DNA of 64,000 bases, taken from assembly GCA_030834895.1 (NCBI GenBank), contig JAUQXA010000024.1:62001-126000 (forward strand). Direction: 5' to 3'. This document shows positions 25,217 to 33,821 of this stretch, one piece after another. Both the position numbers and the translations under genes were made by a program. A model generated the notes under the pieces. It had not been told where the DNA came from. It searched no databases and worked only from the letters and a program-made list of their open reading frames with translations. Position 1 is the first letter of the stretch. Each line of letters opens with the position of its first letter. The DNA comes from Anaerolineales bacterium (GTDB lineage Bacteria > Chloroflexota > Anaerolineae > Anaerolineales > Villigracilaceae).

Positions 25217-25234
25217 GAAATGTCCGAACATTTC
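25217..25234. promoter_or_regulatory. Perfect operator-like palindrome GAAATGT-N4-ACATTTC
   Basis: GAAATGTCCGAACATTTC has two 7-base half-sites exactly complementary around CCGA. It starts one base after the -10 box, covering the expected transcription start, the usual place for a repressor. The GntR/UTRA regulator coded in the divergent operon is the natural candidate to bind it. Confidence 0.55.
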
Positions 25235-25253
25235 CACTTTTTGGAGGAATACC

Positions 25254-26444
25254 ATGCACAAAATTGCGATGATAGGCACTGGGTTGATCGGTCGCTTCTA
25301 CACGATGAGCCTGCTCAACTTCCGCGGCAGGGACGAAATCAAGGTCGCCTGCGCCAGCAAGCCTGAAAGCGCGGCGAAATTTGCGAAGGAATTTGGCATT
25401 CCCCGCTCCACTGCCGACATGGCGGAAGCAATCCGCGACCCAGAAGTGGATACTGTGATTGTCGCTTTGCCCAATTATTTGCATAAGAAAGCCGTTTTGC
25501 TGGCTGCCGAGGCTGGCAAGGCGGTTTTATGTACCAAGCCGCTCGCCATCAGCGGCCCCGAAGCATTGGAAATGCTGAAAGCGGTCGAGAAGGCTGGGGT
25601 CTTCCACGGCTACCTAGAGGATTTGGTTTACACCCCCAAGACTTTGAAAGCCCTTGCGTCGGCGCAGAAGGGCGCTCTGGGCAAGGTGCTTTGGGCGCGT
25701 TCGCGTGAGACGCACGGCGGTCCACACAGCGACTGGTTCTGGACGAAGGAGCTTTCGGGCGGCGGCGCCATCGTGGATATGGGCTGTCACTGTATCGAGA
25801 TTGCCCGCAATTTTATCGGGAAGGGGATTCGTCCCGCCGAAGTGACCTGCTGGGCAGATACCCAGGTTCACCCAATCGACGCGGAAGACCACGCGGTGGG
25901 TCTGGTCCGCTACGAAAACGGTGCCATCGGACAATTCGAGGTCAGTTGGACTTTTCGCGGCGGGATGGATCTGCGCGACGAGGTTTCCGGCACCGATGGG
26001 ACAGTCTGGCTGAATCACTGGTTGCGGACCGGCTTCGAGATGTTTACCGGCGTCGGGCAGGGCGGATACGTGGCTGAAAAAGCCGAAGGCGACACGGGCT
26101 GGCTGTTCCCCGTCGGCGACGAGATCGGCTCCCTCGGTTACGTCGAAATGTTCATGGATATGTTTAACTCGATGGATAAGGGCGTCGCCCCAATGGAAAC
26201 TTTCTACGACGGCTACGTGGTCAATACGATCATCGATGCCTGCTACAAGGCGGCTGTCAGCAAGAAATGGGAACCCATTGAGGTCAAGGAGTGGCGCGGC
26301 GGTCAGGTAAACGCCGAGAATGCCGGTTTGAAGGAATATGACGACCAGCATTATCTGATCAAGGAAGAGAAAATGCCCGAAGGCAAGTTGAAGATCATTT
26401 TGAAGGACAAGGAAACGGGTAAAATTTCTCAGATTATCAAGTAG
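25254..26444 (+). CDS. Gfo/Idh/MocA-family NAD(P)-dependent oxidoreductase
   Basis: A 396-residue two-domain dehydrogenase. Rossmann start [20 protein letters not shown]; the usual EKP motif reads TKP ([11 protein letters not shown]), with the catalytic Lys kept; the substrate-domain motif [18 protein letters not shown] carries Asp and His. GGAGG lies eight bases before the ATG. A paralogue at 33822 shares GPH-x-x-WFW and SGGG-x-x-x-DMGCH, so both probably act on related sugars. The typical reaction is NAD-linked oxidation of a sugar or polyol hydroxyl. It is controlled from the shared divergent promoter region. Confidence 0.9.
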   Translation: MHKIAMIGTGLIGRFYTMSLLNFRGRDEIKVACASKPESAAKFAKEFGIPRSTADMAEAIRDPEVDTVIVALPNYLHKKAVLLAAEAGKAVLCTKPLAISGPEALEMLKAVEKAGVFHGYLEDLVYTPKTLKALASAQKGALGKVLWARSRETHGGPHSDWFWTKELSGGGAIVDMGCHCIEIARNFIGKGIRPAEVTCWADTQVHPIDAEDHAVGLVRYENGAIGQFEVSWTFRGGMDLRDEVSGTDGTVWLNHWLRTGFEMFTGVGQGGYVAEKAEGDTGWLFPVGDEIGSLGYVEMFMDMFNSMDKGVAPMETFYDGYVVNTIIDACYKAAVSKKWEPIEVKEWRGGQVNAENAGLKEYDDQHYLIKEEKMPEGKLKIILKDKETGKISQIIK

Positions 26445-26493
26445 AGTGCTGTTTAGGCAAATCTTCTTGATTTTTCGGCTTTGAACAGCAAAC

Positions 26494-26535
26494 TAAGAAC
26501 TTTGTTTTCAAAAAGAACGAAGTTCTTATTTTTTT
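26494..26535 (+). terminator. Intrinsic terminator of the Gfo/Idh gene
   Basis: TAAGAACTT (26494-26502) pairs with AAGTTCTTA (26520-26528) over a 17-base loop, followed by seven T. It closes the single-gene transcript before the ROK regulator. Confidence 0.75.
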
Positions 26536-26550
26536 ACTCGAGTTTGGCTA

Positions 26551-26578
26551 TTGTATCGCTAAAGGAAATCAATATAAT
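26551..26578 (+). promoter_or_regulatory. Possible promoter of the ROK regulator gene
   Basis: TTGTAT (26551-26556), a 16-base spacer, and TATAAT (26573-26578), about 50 bases before the ROK start, directly after the terminator. Confidence 0.5.
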
Positions 26579-26627
26579 CAAATCAATTGCGTAGTACGCT
26601 TCACGCAGATTCCTGCAAGTAGAAGTG

Positions 26628-27899
26628 ATGCTCATGTGCCCAGATAAAAAGGTAAGCACAAGCAAGACCTCCCGACTCTCCGCTCCTTTTGTGGTGGATT
26701 CATCCGAAGCAGAGATTTTGCGCGCGTTACGACGGCAGGGAAAGATCTCCCGCTCGGAGATTTCGAGCATCACTGGCTGGTCGAAAGCCAAATCTTCGCA
26801 GGAAATACGCAGCCTGCTGGGTAAACAATACCTGGTGGAAGTGGGAGAGGGGGCGTCACAAGGCGGACGAAGACCGCAGCTCCTGAAGATCAACGACAAA
26901 CTTGGTTACATCGCGGCAATTGACATGGGAGCCACTAGCCTTGATACTGCGTTGGCGGAATTGAATGGACGAATCATCCAGCGTAAGTCCGAGGCGGCGG
27001 ATGTCCGCTCGAAGCCCGAGGAACTTCTTGCGCGATGCGTGGAATTAGTACGCGAGATGGTTCAAGCGCAGGGATGCCAGCCCGAAGAGATTTTGGGTAT
27101 TGGCGTGGGCGTTCCGGGTCCAGTGGATTTTGCCCGAGGCGTTTTGGTGGCTCCCCCGCTCATGCCTCATTGGGAGAATTTCCAGATTCGCGACTTTATG
27201 AAGGAAGCCTTTCCTTCCGCATACGTAGTGGTGGATAACGATGTAAATATCATGGCTTTGGGGGAACAACGAACAGGCGACGGCACGGACATAGATCACT
27301 TTATTTTTGTAAAAATTGGGACGGGGGTCGGAGCGGGAATCATATCCAACGGCAGGATTCATCGCGGAAGCGATGGTAGCGCCGGGGATATTGGTCATAT
27401 CTGTGTCGATAAGCAGGGACCCATTTGCCGCTGTGGAAATCGGGGATGTCTCGAAGCCATGGCAGCGGGTCCCGCCATCCTCGAAAAAGCGCTGACCGCT
27501 GCCCAAAGTGGTTCGGGACCTTATCTTGTCAAATTCTACGAAGCCAACGGCGGGACTCTGCGACTGGAGGATGTCAACGCTGCCTGCCGCGAAGGCGATG
27601 AAGCCGCACTGGAAATTATCCGCGCCAGCGGACAGATGGTCGGTGATGTGCTGGCGAGTCTGGTCAACTTCTTCAACCCAAGTCATATTTTTATCGGCGG
27701 CGGGATTTCCAATTTCGGCAACCATTTTTTGGTGTCGATCCGCCGTGCGGTGTTGAGGCGCTCCCTGCCGTTGGCGACCACACACTTGTCTATTAACTTC
27801 TCACGTGCAGGTTCGGATGCAGGCATCATCGGCGCAATTGCGTTGGCATCCAATTACCTTTTCATTGTTGAAGACGATCCGCATCTTATGATCGTTTAG
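26628..27899 (+). CDS. ROK-family transcriptional regulator (NagC/XylR type)
   Basis: A ~423-residue protein with an N-terminal winged HTH (EAEILRALRRQGKISRSEIS, SITGWSKAKSSQEIRSLLG, ~residues 25-70) and a full ROK domain: AAIDMGATSLDTALAELN, ILGIGVGVPGPVDF, VVVDNDVNIMALGEQ, IGTGVGAGIISNGRI, and the zinc motif GHICVDKQGPICRCGNRGCL. Such fusions sense sugars and control nearby transport genes. The start is uncertain: GTG 26625, ATG 26628 or ATG 26634, none with a good Shine-Dalgarno. It precedes the tandem-binding-protein operon by 114 bases and is its likely regulator. Confidence 0.9.
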   Translation: MLMCPDKKVSTSKTSRLSAPFVVDSSEAEILRALRRQGKISRSEISSITGWSKAKSSQEIRSLLGKQYLVEVGEGASQGGRRPQLLKINDKLGYIAAIDMGATSLDTALAELNGRIIQRKSEAADVRSKPEELLARCVELVREMVQAQGCQPEEILGIGVGVPGPVDFARGVLVAPPLMPHWENFQIRDFMKEAFPSAYVVVDNDVNIMALGEQRTGDGTDIDHFIFVKIGTGVGAGIISNGRIHRGSDGSAGDIGHICVDKQGPICRCGNRGCLEAMAAGPAILEKALTAAQSGSGPYLVKFYEANGGTLRLEDVNAACREGDEAALEIIRASGQMVGDVLASLVNFFNPSHIFIGGGISNFGNHFLVSIRRAVLRRSLPLATTHLSINFSRAGSDAGIIGAIALASNYLFIVEDDPHLMIV

Positions 27900-28013
27900 T
27901 TGCAAATTCATAAAATAGATAATCAGAACAAAGGAGGTACCTGGCAAAAAAGTTATACCTGTCCAGTCCGAGAAGAAAATTCAACCCTATCTAATTACCA
28001 GGAGAAGAAGCAA

Positions 28014-30140
28014 ATGAAGAATAATCTCAAGAAGTATTTGATGGTGATCGCGACTTTGATTGCCGTCGCGTCCATGCTGGTGGCTTGCGGCGCTCCCACG
28101 ACTGAAGCGCCCGCCCCCGAAGTGCCTGCAGCCACCGAGGCCCCTGCGGCTGCTCCAGCAACAGAAGCTCCAGCCGAAGCGAAGGTCTTTACGATTGGCA
28201 TTTCCAACCCCTTCATCAGCAGCGAATATCGCACCCAGATGATCGATGAGTTGATCGAAGTCAACAAGGAATACATGGATCAGGGACTCACCACCGAATT
28301 GGTGATCGAAAGCGCTGACACCGATGTCGCCGGCCAGATCCAGCAGTTGCAGAACCTGATGGCCAAGAACGTGGATGCGATCCTCGTCAACCCCGGCGAT
28401 GTGAACGGCTTGAACGCAACCCTCGAAGAAGCTGTCTCCAAGGGCATCCTCGTCATCTCCGTTGACCAGGAACTGAACGTCCCCGGCGTGTATAACGTCG
28501 GCATCGACCAGAAGGCTTGGGCGATGACCTCCGCCCGCTGGCTCGCTGAGAAACTCGGCGGCAAGGGCGAGATCGTCCAGATCGAAGGCTTCCCCGGACA
28601 CCCCGCCAACGTCGCCCGCATGGAAGGTGTTGCTGAAGTTCTGGCTGGCTATCCTGACATCAAAGTCCTCGCCACCGACACCGGCAAATGGGACGAAGCC
28701 ACCGGTCAGCAAGTTATGTCCAACTTCCTTTCCGCCTACCCGACCCTGACCGGCTACTGGACGCAAGACGGCATGGCAATCGGCGCTCTGCAGGCTGTCA
28801 TGGCTGCGAATCCCGCTGTCTGGCCTCAAGGCGTGGGTGAAGGCCGTTGCCAATATCTGAAGCTGTGGGAAGAAGCCTTGACGATGAATCCCGACTTCGA
28901 CTCCATCGCAGTGGCGAACCACCCCGGCGTCTCCCCGACCGGTCTGCGCATCGCCGTTAACATGCTAATGGGCAAGAAGGTTGACGAAAGCAAACTCGGC
29001 GGTTCCAACGGTCTGTCCTTTGTTCTCCCGCTCGCGGCTGTTATTACCTCGAGCAATCTGGCTGATGGTCTGGCGATGTGCGAAGGCAAGCCCGATGCCT
29101 ACCTGCTCGATAAGATCCTCACCGACGAAGAAGTGCAGCAGTATTTCGTCAAGGAAGCTGCCCAGACCGAGAAGTTCACGGTTGGTATTTCCAACCCCTT
29201 CATCAGCAGCGAATATCGCACCCAGATGATCGATGAGTTGATCGAAGTCAACAAGGAATACATGGACCAGGGTGTGGCCAATGAACTGGTGATCGAAAGC
29301 GCGGACACCGATGTCGCCGGACAGATTCAGCAATTGCAGAACCTGATGGCCAAAAACGTGGACGCCATCCTCGTCAACCCCGGCGATGTGAACGGTTTGA
29401 ACGCGACCCTGCTCGAAGCCTTGAACAAGGGCATCATCGTCATTTCTGTTGACCAGGAGCTGAACGTCCCCGGCGTGTACAACGTCGGCATCGACCAGAA
29501 GGCTTGGGCGATGACCTCGGCTGAATGGCTTGCCAAGAAACTCGAAGGTAAAGGCAATGTTGTCCAGATCGAAGGCTTCCCCGGTCACCCCGCCAACGTC
29601 GCCCGCATGAACGGTGTTGCCGAAGTCTTTGCCAAGTATCCCGACATCAAAGTCCTCGCCACCGACACCGGCAAATGGGACGAGGCGACTGGTCAGCAAG
29701 TCATGTCCAACTTCCTTGCCGCCTACCCGAACATGACCGGCTACTGGACACAGGATGGCATGGCAATTGGCGCTTTGCAGGCTGTCATGGCTGCCAACCC
29801 CGCCAAATGGCCCCAAGGCGTAGGTGAAGGTCGCTGCCAATATCTGAAACTCTGGCAGGAAGCCCTGACCATGAATCCCGACTTCGACTCCATTGCAGTG
29901 GCGAACCACCCCGGCGTCTCCCCCACCGGTCTGCGCATCGCGTACAATATGCTGATGGGCAAGAAGGTTGACGAGAGCAAACTCGGCGGCGCCAACGGTC
30001 TGTCCTTCGTCCTTCCGGTTGCAGCGGTCATTACCTCCGAGAACCTGGATGAAGGTCTGGCGATGTGCGAAGGTAAGCCCGACGCCTTCCTGCTCGACAG
30101 CATCCTCACTGACGACGAAGTCCAACAGTACTTCAAGTAA
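28014..30140 (+). CDS. ABC importer lipoprotein with two near-identical sugar-binding domains
   Basis: A 708-residue lipoprotein, about twice the family's usual length. The ATG at 28014 with AGGAGAAG upstream starts a lipoprotein signal (TLIAVASMLVAC, Cys25) and a Pro/Ala/Glu linker. Two type-I periplasmic binding domains (RbsB-like) follow: residues 59-387 and 388-708. Both start with FT-I/V-GISNPFISSEYRTQM and share VNPGDVNGLNATL, VISVDQELNVPGV and GRCQYLKLW. By hand count about 30 of ~320 residues differ. One signal serves both, so each lipoprotein carries two sites. ATPase and permeases follow. Confidence 0.9.
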   Translation: MKNNLKKYLMVIATLIAVASMLVACGAPTTEAPAPEVPAATEAPAAAPATEAPAEAKVFTIGISNPFISSEYRTQMIDELIEVNKEYMDQGLTTELVIESADTDVAGQIQQLQNLMAKNVDAILVNPGDVNGLNATLEEAVSKGILVISVDQELNVPGVYNVGIDQKAWAMTSARWLAEKLGGKGEIVQIEGFPGHPANVARMEGVAEVLAGYPDIKVLATDTGKWDEATGQQVMSNFLSAYPTLTGYWTQDGMAIGALQAVMAANPAVWPQGVGEGRCQYLKLWEEALTMNPDFDSIAVANHPGVSPTGLRIAVNMLMGKKVDESKLGGSNGLSFVLPLAAVITSSNLADGLAMCEGKPDAYLLDKILTDEEVQQYFVKEAAQTEKFTVGISNPFISSEYRTQMIDELIEVNKEYMDQGVANELVIESADTDVAGQIQQLQNLMAKNVDAILVNPGDVNGLNATLLEALNKGIIVISVDQELNVPGVYNVGIDQKAWAMTSAEWLAKKLEGKGNVVQIEGFPGHPANVARMNGVAEVFAKYPDIKVLATDTGKWDEATGQQVMSNFLAAYPNMTGYWTQDGMAIGALQAVMAANPAKWPQGVGEGRCQYLKLWQEALTMNPDFDSIAVANHPGVSPTGLRIAYNMLMGKKVDESKLGGANGLSFVLPVAAVITSENLDEGLAMCEGKPDAFLLDSILTDDEVQQYFK
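28188..29174 (+). repeat. 987-bp direct repeat, unit 1 of the binding protein
   Basis: This unit encodes the first binding domain. It is in frame and exactly 329 codons, ending where the second unit starts; long identical DNA stretches (for example around CCAACCCCTTCATCAGCAGC) show recent common origin. Confidence 0.85.
29175..30137 (+). repeat. 987-bp direct repeat, unit 2 of the binding protein
   Basis: This unit encodes the second binding domain and lacks its own signal peptide. It is eight codons shorter at the end (QQYFK then stop, where unit 1 has QQYFVKEAAQTEK as linker). The copies differ mostly in helix-surface residues, while the apparent ligand-site segments are kept. Confidence 0.85.
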
Positions 30141-30158
30141 GCCTTTCCGCTAATCCTT

Positions 30159-30193
30159 TCACTGCGAGGGACGGATTCCGTCCCTCGCAGTGA
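30159..30193 (+). terminator. Perfect 16-bp hairpin after the binding-protein gene
   Basis: TCACTGCGAGGGACGG (30159-30174), loop ATT, CCGTCCCTCGCAGTGA (30178-30193). There is no T-tract and the ATPase gene follows 17 bases later, so it probably stabilises or partly ends the binding-protein mRNA. The arm resembles the TCATTGCGAG repeat family. Confidence 0.6.
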
Positions 30194-30210
30194 CCCATTC
30201 AAGGTGATTT

Positions 30211-31728
30211 ATGTCCCTGTCGCTTTCTGCTCAAAATGTTGTAAAAAGATATGGTGGGGTTCTGGCGCTCTCCGATGGCAACCTCGATGTCCATGCCGGG
30301 GAGGTTGTGGCGTTGATCGGCGCGAATGGAAGCGGCAAAAGCACGATGAGCAAGGTGATCAACGGTGTGGTCGTCCTCGACGGCGGGCGGCTGTTACTCG
30401 ATGACAAACCCGTTCATTTTTCCTCCCCCCAAGCCGCCAAAAAGATGGGAATCGCCACCGTGTTTCAGGAACTGAGCCTGATTCCCAAGATGACCGTTGC
30501 CGAAAACATCTGGCTGACCCGCGAACCGCTCAATACGTTCGGGCAGATCGACCGCAAGGTCATCAAACAAAAAACACAGCAATTATTATCTTTGTTCGAG
30601 GGGACTTATAAAACGGATTTGCACCCGGACGACCCGGTTGCATCCCTGCCCCCGGACGAAAAACAAATCATCGAAATTCTCAAGGCGATCAGCTTCGATC
30701 CGTGGATGATCATCCTCGACGAAGCGACTGCCAGCCTCGACAGCCGACAGGTCAATCGCCTCTTCGAGTTGGTCAAACGCTGGAAGGAGGAAGGCAAGGC
30801 AATCGTCTTTGTCTCCCACCGCATGGAGGAAATCTTCCGCATTGCCGATAAATTCAGCGTTTTGCGAAACGGCAAGACCGTCGGCGCTGGCGAAATAAAG
30901 GACATCAACGAGAAGGGACTGGTCAAGTTGATGATCGAGAAGGAGTCCATTTTTAATTTTGCGCGCGCGGCGAAGGTCGAAGAAAAAACTGAAAAGCCGA
31001 TTTGCCTTGAAGTGAAAGACCTGCGGGCTGACACTCTGCGCGGGGTTAGTTTCAGCGTACGCGAAGGGGAACTGGTCGGTATCGGCGGCTTGCGCGGACA
31101 AGGTCAACGCGACCTGCTACTCTCGCTCTTTGGCGATGTCCCGTATTCGGGACTGGTCAAGCTCTTCGGAAGCGAGATCAGGCTGAGGCATCCGCGCGAA
31201 GCGATGAAAAAGGGCATGGCGCTCGTCCCCGGTGACCGCGCGAAGGAAGGTCTGCTCTACATCCGCTCCATCCTCGAAAATTTCCAATTACCTTCGTGGG
31301 CAAAATATGGTTTCCCGCTCAAGGTTGCAAAGGCAAAGAAGGACGCCAGCAATACGGGCGCGAGTTTGAATTTGAAAATGGCAAGTCTGAACGAGCCGGT
31401 CAGCAGCCTTTCGGGCGGCAACGCGCAGAAGGTGGTGCTTGGCAAGTGGCTCATGCGCAAACCGAAACTGCTCCTGCTCGATGACCCCACCAAGGGCGTG
31501 GACGTGGGTACGAAGGCTGAAATCTATGACTTGCTTACGAAACTTTGCAGCGAAGGAAAAGCAATCTTGTTCTACAGCAGCGACGACGAGGAACTGGTGG
31601 GACTATGCGACCGTGTGCTGGTTTTGCATGACGGAGTCATCCGCAGCGAGTTGAGTGGTTCCACGCTGACCAAGGAAAATTTGGTTGCCGCCAGCCTGGG
31701 CGTTTCCAACGCGGGCGGTGAAGCATGA
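30211..31728 (+). CDS. Sugar ABC importer double ATPase, RbsA/MglA type
   Basis: A 505-residue protein with two fused ATP-binding domains. Domain 1 has Walker A GANGSGKST (~residue 36), Walker B MIILDEATASLD and a degenerate signature. Domain 2 lacks the GKT loop (GIGGLRGQGQRDLLLSLFG) but keeps LSGGNAQKVVLGKWL and Walker B LLLLDDPTKGVD. This asymmetry is normal for RbsA/MglA. It energises monosaccharide uptake with the two permeases following, and the stop overlaps the first of them by four bases (ATGA). Confidence 0.93.
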   Translation: MSLSLSAQNVVKRYGGVLALSDGNLDVHAGEVVALIGANGSGKSTMSKVINGVVVLDGGRLLLDDKPVHFSSPQAAKKMGIATVFQELSLIPKMTVAENIWLTREPLNTFGQIDRKVIKQKTQQLLSLFEGTYKTDLHPDDPVASLPPDEKQIIEILKAISFDPWMIILDEATASLDSRQVNRLFELVKRWKEEGKAIVFVSHRMEEIFRIADKFSVLRNGKTVGAGEIKDINEKGLVKLMIEKESIFNFARAAKVEEKTEKPICLEVKDLRADTLRGVSFSVREGELVGIGGLRGQGQRDLLLSLFGDVPYSGLVKLFGSEIRLRHPREAMKKGMALVPGDRAKEGLLYIRSILENFQLPSWAKYGFPLKVAKAKKDASNTGASLNLKMASLNEPVSSLSGGNAQKVVLGKWLMRKPKLLLLDDPTKGVDVGTKAEIYDLLTKLCSEGKAILFYSSDDEELVGLCDRVLVLHDGVIRSELSGSTLTKENLVAASLGVSNAGGEA

Positions 31729-32693
31729 AACGCTTGAACTGGAACTTCCTGATGTCTCGTTACCCGGCGTTCTTCCCGCTGATCTTATTGGTGTTATCCA
31801 TCGCGATTAATCTCTTCCTGCAACCGAACATGTTTGCGCGCGACACGCTCAACGGTAATATGCGCGTCTTCCTGCCGTTGATTCTGGTCGCGGTTGGACA
31901 GGCGATTGTTTTAATCGGCGGCGGCATCGACATCTCGGTTGGCGGGATTGTCGCCATCGTGAACACCATCCTCGCCACCCGCGTCGGGTTGGATGGGACT
32001 CCCGAAAAGATGTGGCAGTTTGTGTTGATCTCCCTGCTGGCGGGTGTGCTGGCTGGAGCCATCAACGGCTTCTTCATCGCCTATTTGCGTCTGCAACCCA
32101 TCATCACGACATACGCAACCAGCTTTCTATATGGCGGTTTTGCGCTTTTCATTTTGCCCAATCCGGGCGGCGGCATCCCTGCAAAAGTAGCGGAACTTTA
32201 TCGCAGTACAACGCCGCTTGGTTTGCCTCTCGCTTTTTATGTCATCGCCATTTTGCTGGCGCTTTGGCTGTACCTGAGTTCCACCCGTTACGGGAAATTC
32301 CTCTTTGCGGTGGGCGGCAAGGCGGAAGCGGCGTATGAAACCGCCGTCCCGGTGACAACAATCCAGTTCAGCATCTACGTCATCTCCGGCTTCATGGCGG
32401 CTCTGGCGGGAATCGCCATCACCATGTTGAGCGGATCAGGCAACGCGGAAATCGGCAATGCGATGACCTTGAACTCGATCACAGCCGTGGTCATCGGTGG
32501 GAACGCTATGAGCGGCGGCGTGGGCGGTGTAGCTGGACCCATTATGGGAGCAATCACTCTCAACCTGATTCAAAACATCATTTCGTTTGCCCACATCGAC
32601 ACCTGGTGGGAAACGCTGGTCAAGGCGACCATCATCGTCGTGGCGCTGGCGACGCCCGGCGTCATCAACCTGTTCCAAAGGAGGAGGTCATGA
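31725..32693 (+). CDS. Sugar ABC importer permease, RbsC type (first)
   Basis: A 322-residue membrane protein with the many-helix RbsC/BPD_transp_2 layout: LIGGGIDISVGGIVAIVNTI (the conserved DLS/DIS-VGG motif), LRLQPIITTYATSFLYGG, and NSITAVVIGGNAMSGGVGGV near the end. It overlaps the ATPase gene upstream and the second permease downstream by four bases each (ATGA). The two permeases are different genes, so the channel is a heterodimer. Confidence 0.93.
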   Translation: MKRLNWNFLMSRYPAFFPLILLVLSIAINLFLQPNMFARDTLNGNMRVFLPLILVAVGQAIVLIGGGIDISVGGIVAIVNTILATRVGLDGTPEKMWQFVLISLLAGVLAGAINGFFIAYLRLQPIITTYATSFLYGGFALFILPNPGGGIPAKVAELYRSTTPLGLPLAFYVIAILLALWLYLSSTRYGKFLFAVGGKAEAAYETAVPVTTIQFSIYVISGFMAALAGIAITMLSGSGNAEIGNAMTLNSITAVVIGGNAMSGGVGGVAGPIMGAITLNLIQNIISFAHIDTWWETLVKATIIVVALATPGVINLFQRRRS

Positions 32694-33658
32694 AGCGATT
32701 TACCATCTCCCCCCCGATTGCCGCGTTGATTCTGGCGGTTGTCCTCTTCCTGCTTTCGGGCTTGCTCCCCAATGGCTTCGGCAGTGACATGGCGGTTGCG
32801 CGGGCGCAGGCGTTGAACATTTTGCGCCTGTCGGTCTTCCTCGGCGTGATCGCGGCCGGACAAACCCTGGTCATCATCAGCGGTTTCGAAGGCATCGACC
32901 TTTCGGCTGGTTCGATTGTCACGCTTACCGCCATCTTCACCTACGTCACCGTCAAGGGCGAAAATGACAAGGTATTGATTGCCCTGCTCGGCGCACTGCT
33001 CATCGGCGCTTTCATCGGCTTTTTGAACGGCGCGGGAATCACCTTCCTGAAAATCTCGCCTTTCGTGATGACGCTCGGTATGTCCGGCGTGGTTACGGGT
33101 GCGATCATCATTGCAAACCACGGCAACGTCAGCGGAAAGATTGCGCCCATCATGACCCGCCTGATTGCCCGTCCGCTTTCGCCGAGTTTTCCCATCCCGA
33201 ACGCGCTCATTATCTGGCTGATTTTTGGCGTGCTGATGTGGCTTCTGTTGGAACGCACAACCTTCGGCAAGAACCTGTTTGCCATTGGCGTCAACCGCGT
33301 GACGGCGAAACTCTCCGGCGTGAACGTGACCGGGATGAATCTGGCGGCTTATACCCTCGCGGGCGCATTGGCTGGCTTCGGCGGATTCCTAGTGGTTGGA
33401 AACACCGGCGTGGTGATGATCCAACTCGGACAGCCCTTCCTCTTCCCGTCCATCGCAGCGGTGGCTGTCGGCGGGACCTTGCTCTCCGGCGGCAAGGGCA
33501 GTTACTGGGGGACGATGGCGGGCGCCATCGTGCTGACTCTCATCACCAGTTTGCTGACCACCATGCAAATGCCCGATTCCGTTCGCCGTATGGTATTGGG
33601 CGCGACGCTGTTGGTCCTGATCTCCATCTATGGTCGTCAGCAATCCCTGCGGCAATAA
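32690..33658 (+). CDS. Sugar ABC importer permease, RbsC type (second)
   Basis: A 322-residue permease. The ATG at 32690 is chosen (GGAGGTC directly upstream, ATGA overlap with the first permease); the ORF start at 32606 is inside the previous gene. Seen: ISGFEGIDLSAGSIVTLTAI, LKISPFVMTLGMSGVVTGAI, RTTFGKNLFAIGVNRVTAKL and SIAAVAVGGTLLSGGKGSYW. It pairs with the 31725 product. A 163-base gap then leads to the oxidoreductase genes. Confidence 0.93.
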   Translation: MKRFTISPPIAALILAVVLFLLSGLLPNGFGSDMAVARAQALNILRLSVFLGVIAAGQTLVIISGFEGIDLSAGSIVTLTAIFTYVTVKGENDKVLIALLGALLIGAFIGFLNGAGITFLKISPFVMTLGMSGVVTGAIIIANHGNVSGKIAPIMTRLIARPLSPSFPIPNALIIWLIFGVLMWLLLERTTFGKNLFAIGVNRVTAKLSGVNVTGMNLAAYTLAGALAGFGGFLVVGNTGVVMIQLGQPFLFPSIAAVAVGGTLLSGGKGSYWGTMAGAIVLTLITSLLTTMQMPDSVRRMVLGATLLVLISIYGRQQSLRQ

Positions 33659-33821
33659 CTTCTGAAATAGGCGGGGCGCATCCCATTGCCGCCCCATCGA
33701 AACAACACCGTGACTCCATTTGCAGCATCATCCAAGCCTCATCCCTGAATGGTGTGCCCCGCTTATCTCTTTAGGAACTTTTCAGAAATTACCTGTTCAT
33801 CTTTTAAAAAGGAGAACTCTC

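Noticed and set aside
25614-26351. 245-residue minus-strand ORF
   Set aside because: It is antisense to the Gfo/Idh gene with its intact motifs.
27931-27992. Strong Shine-Dalgarno (AAGGAGGT) with a 17-codon CTG frame as possible leader peptide
   Set aside because: The spacing to CTG is only two to three bases and the start codon is poor; the real gene starts at 28014 with its own ribosome site.
28965-30125. 386-residue minus-strand ORF (and its repeat mate 27987-28922)
   Set aside because: They are antisense to the tandem binding-protein gene and look alike only because the DNA is duplicated.
32606-32689. Longer start of the second RbsC-type permease
   Set aside because: The ATG at 32690 has GGAGGT directly before it and forms an ATGA overlap; the extra residues are a shadow of the previous gene.
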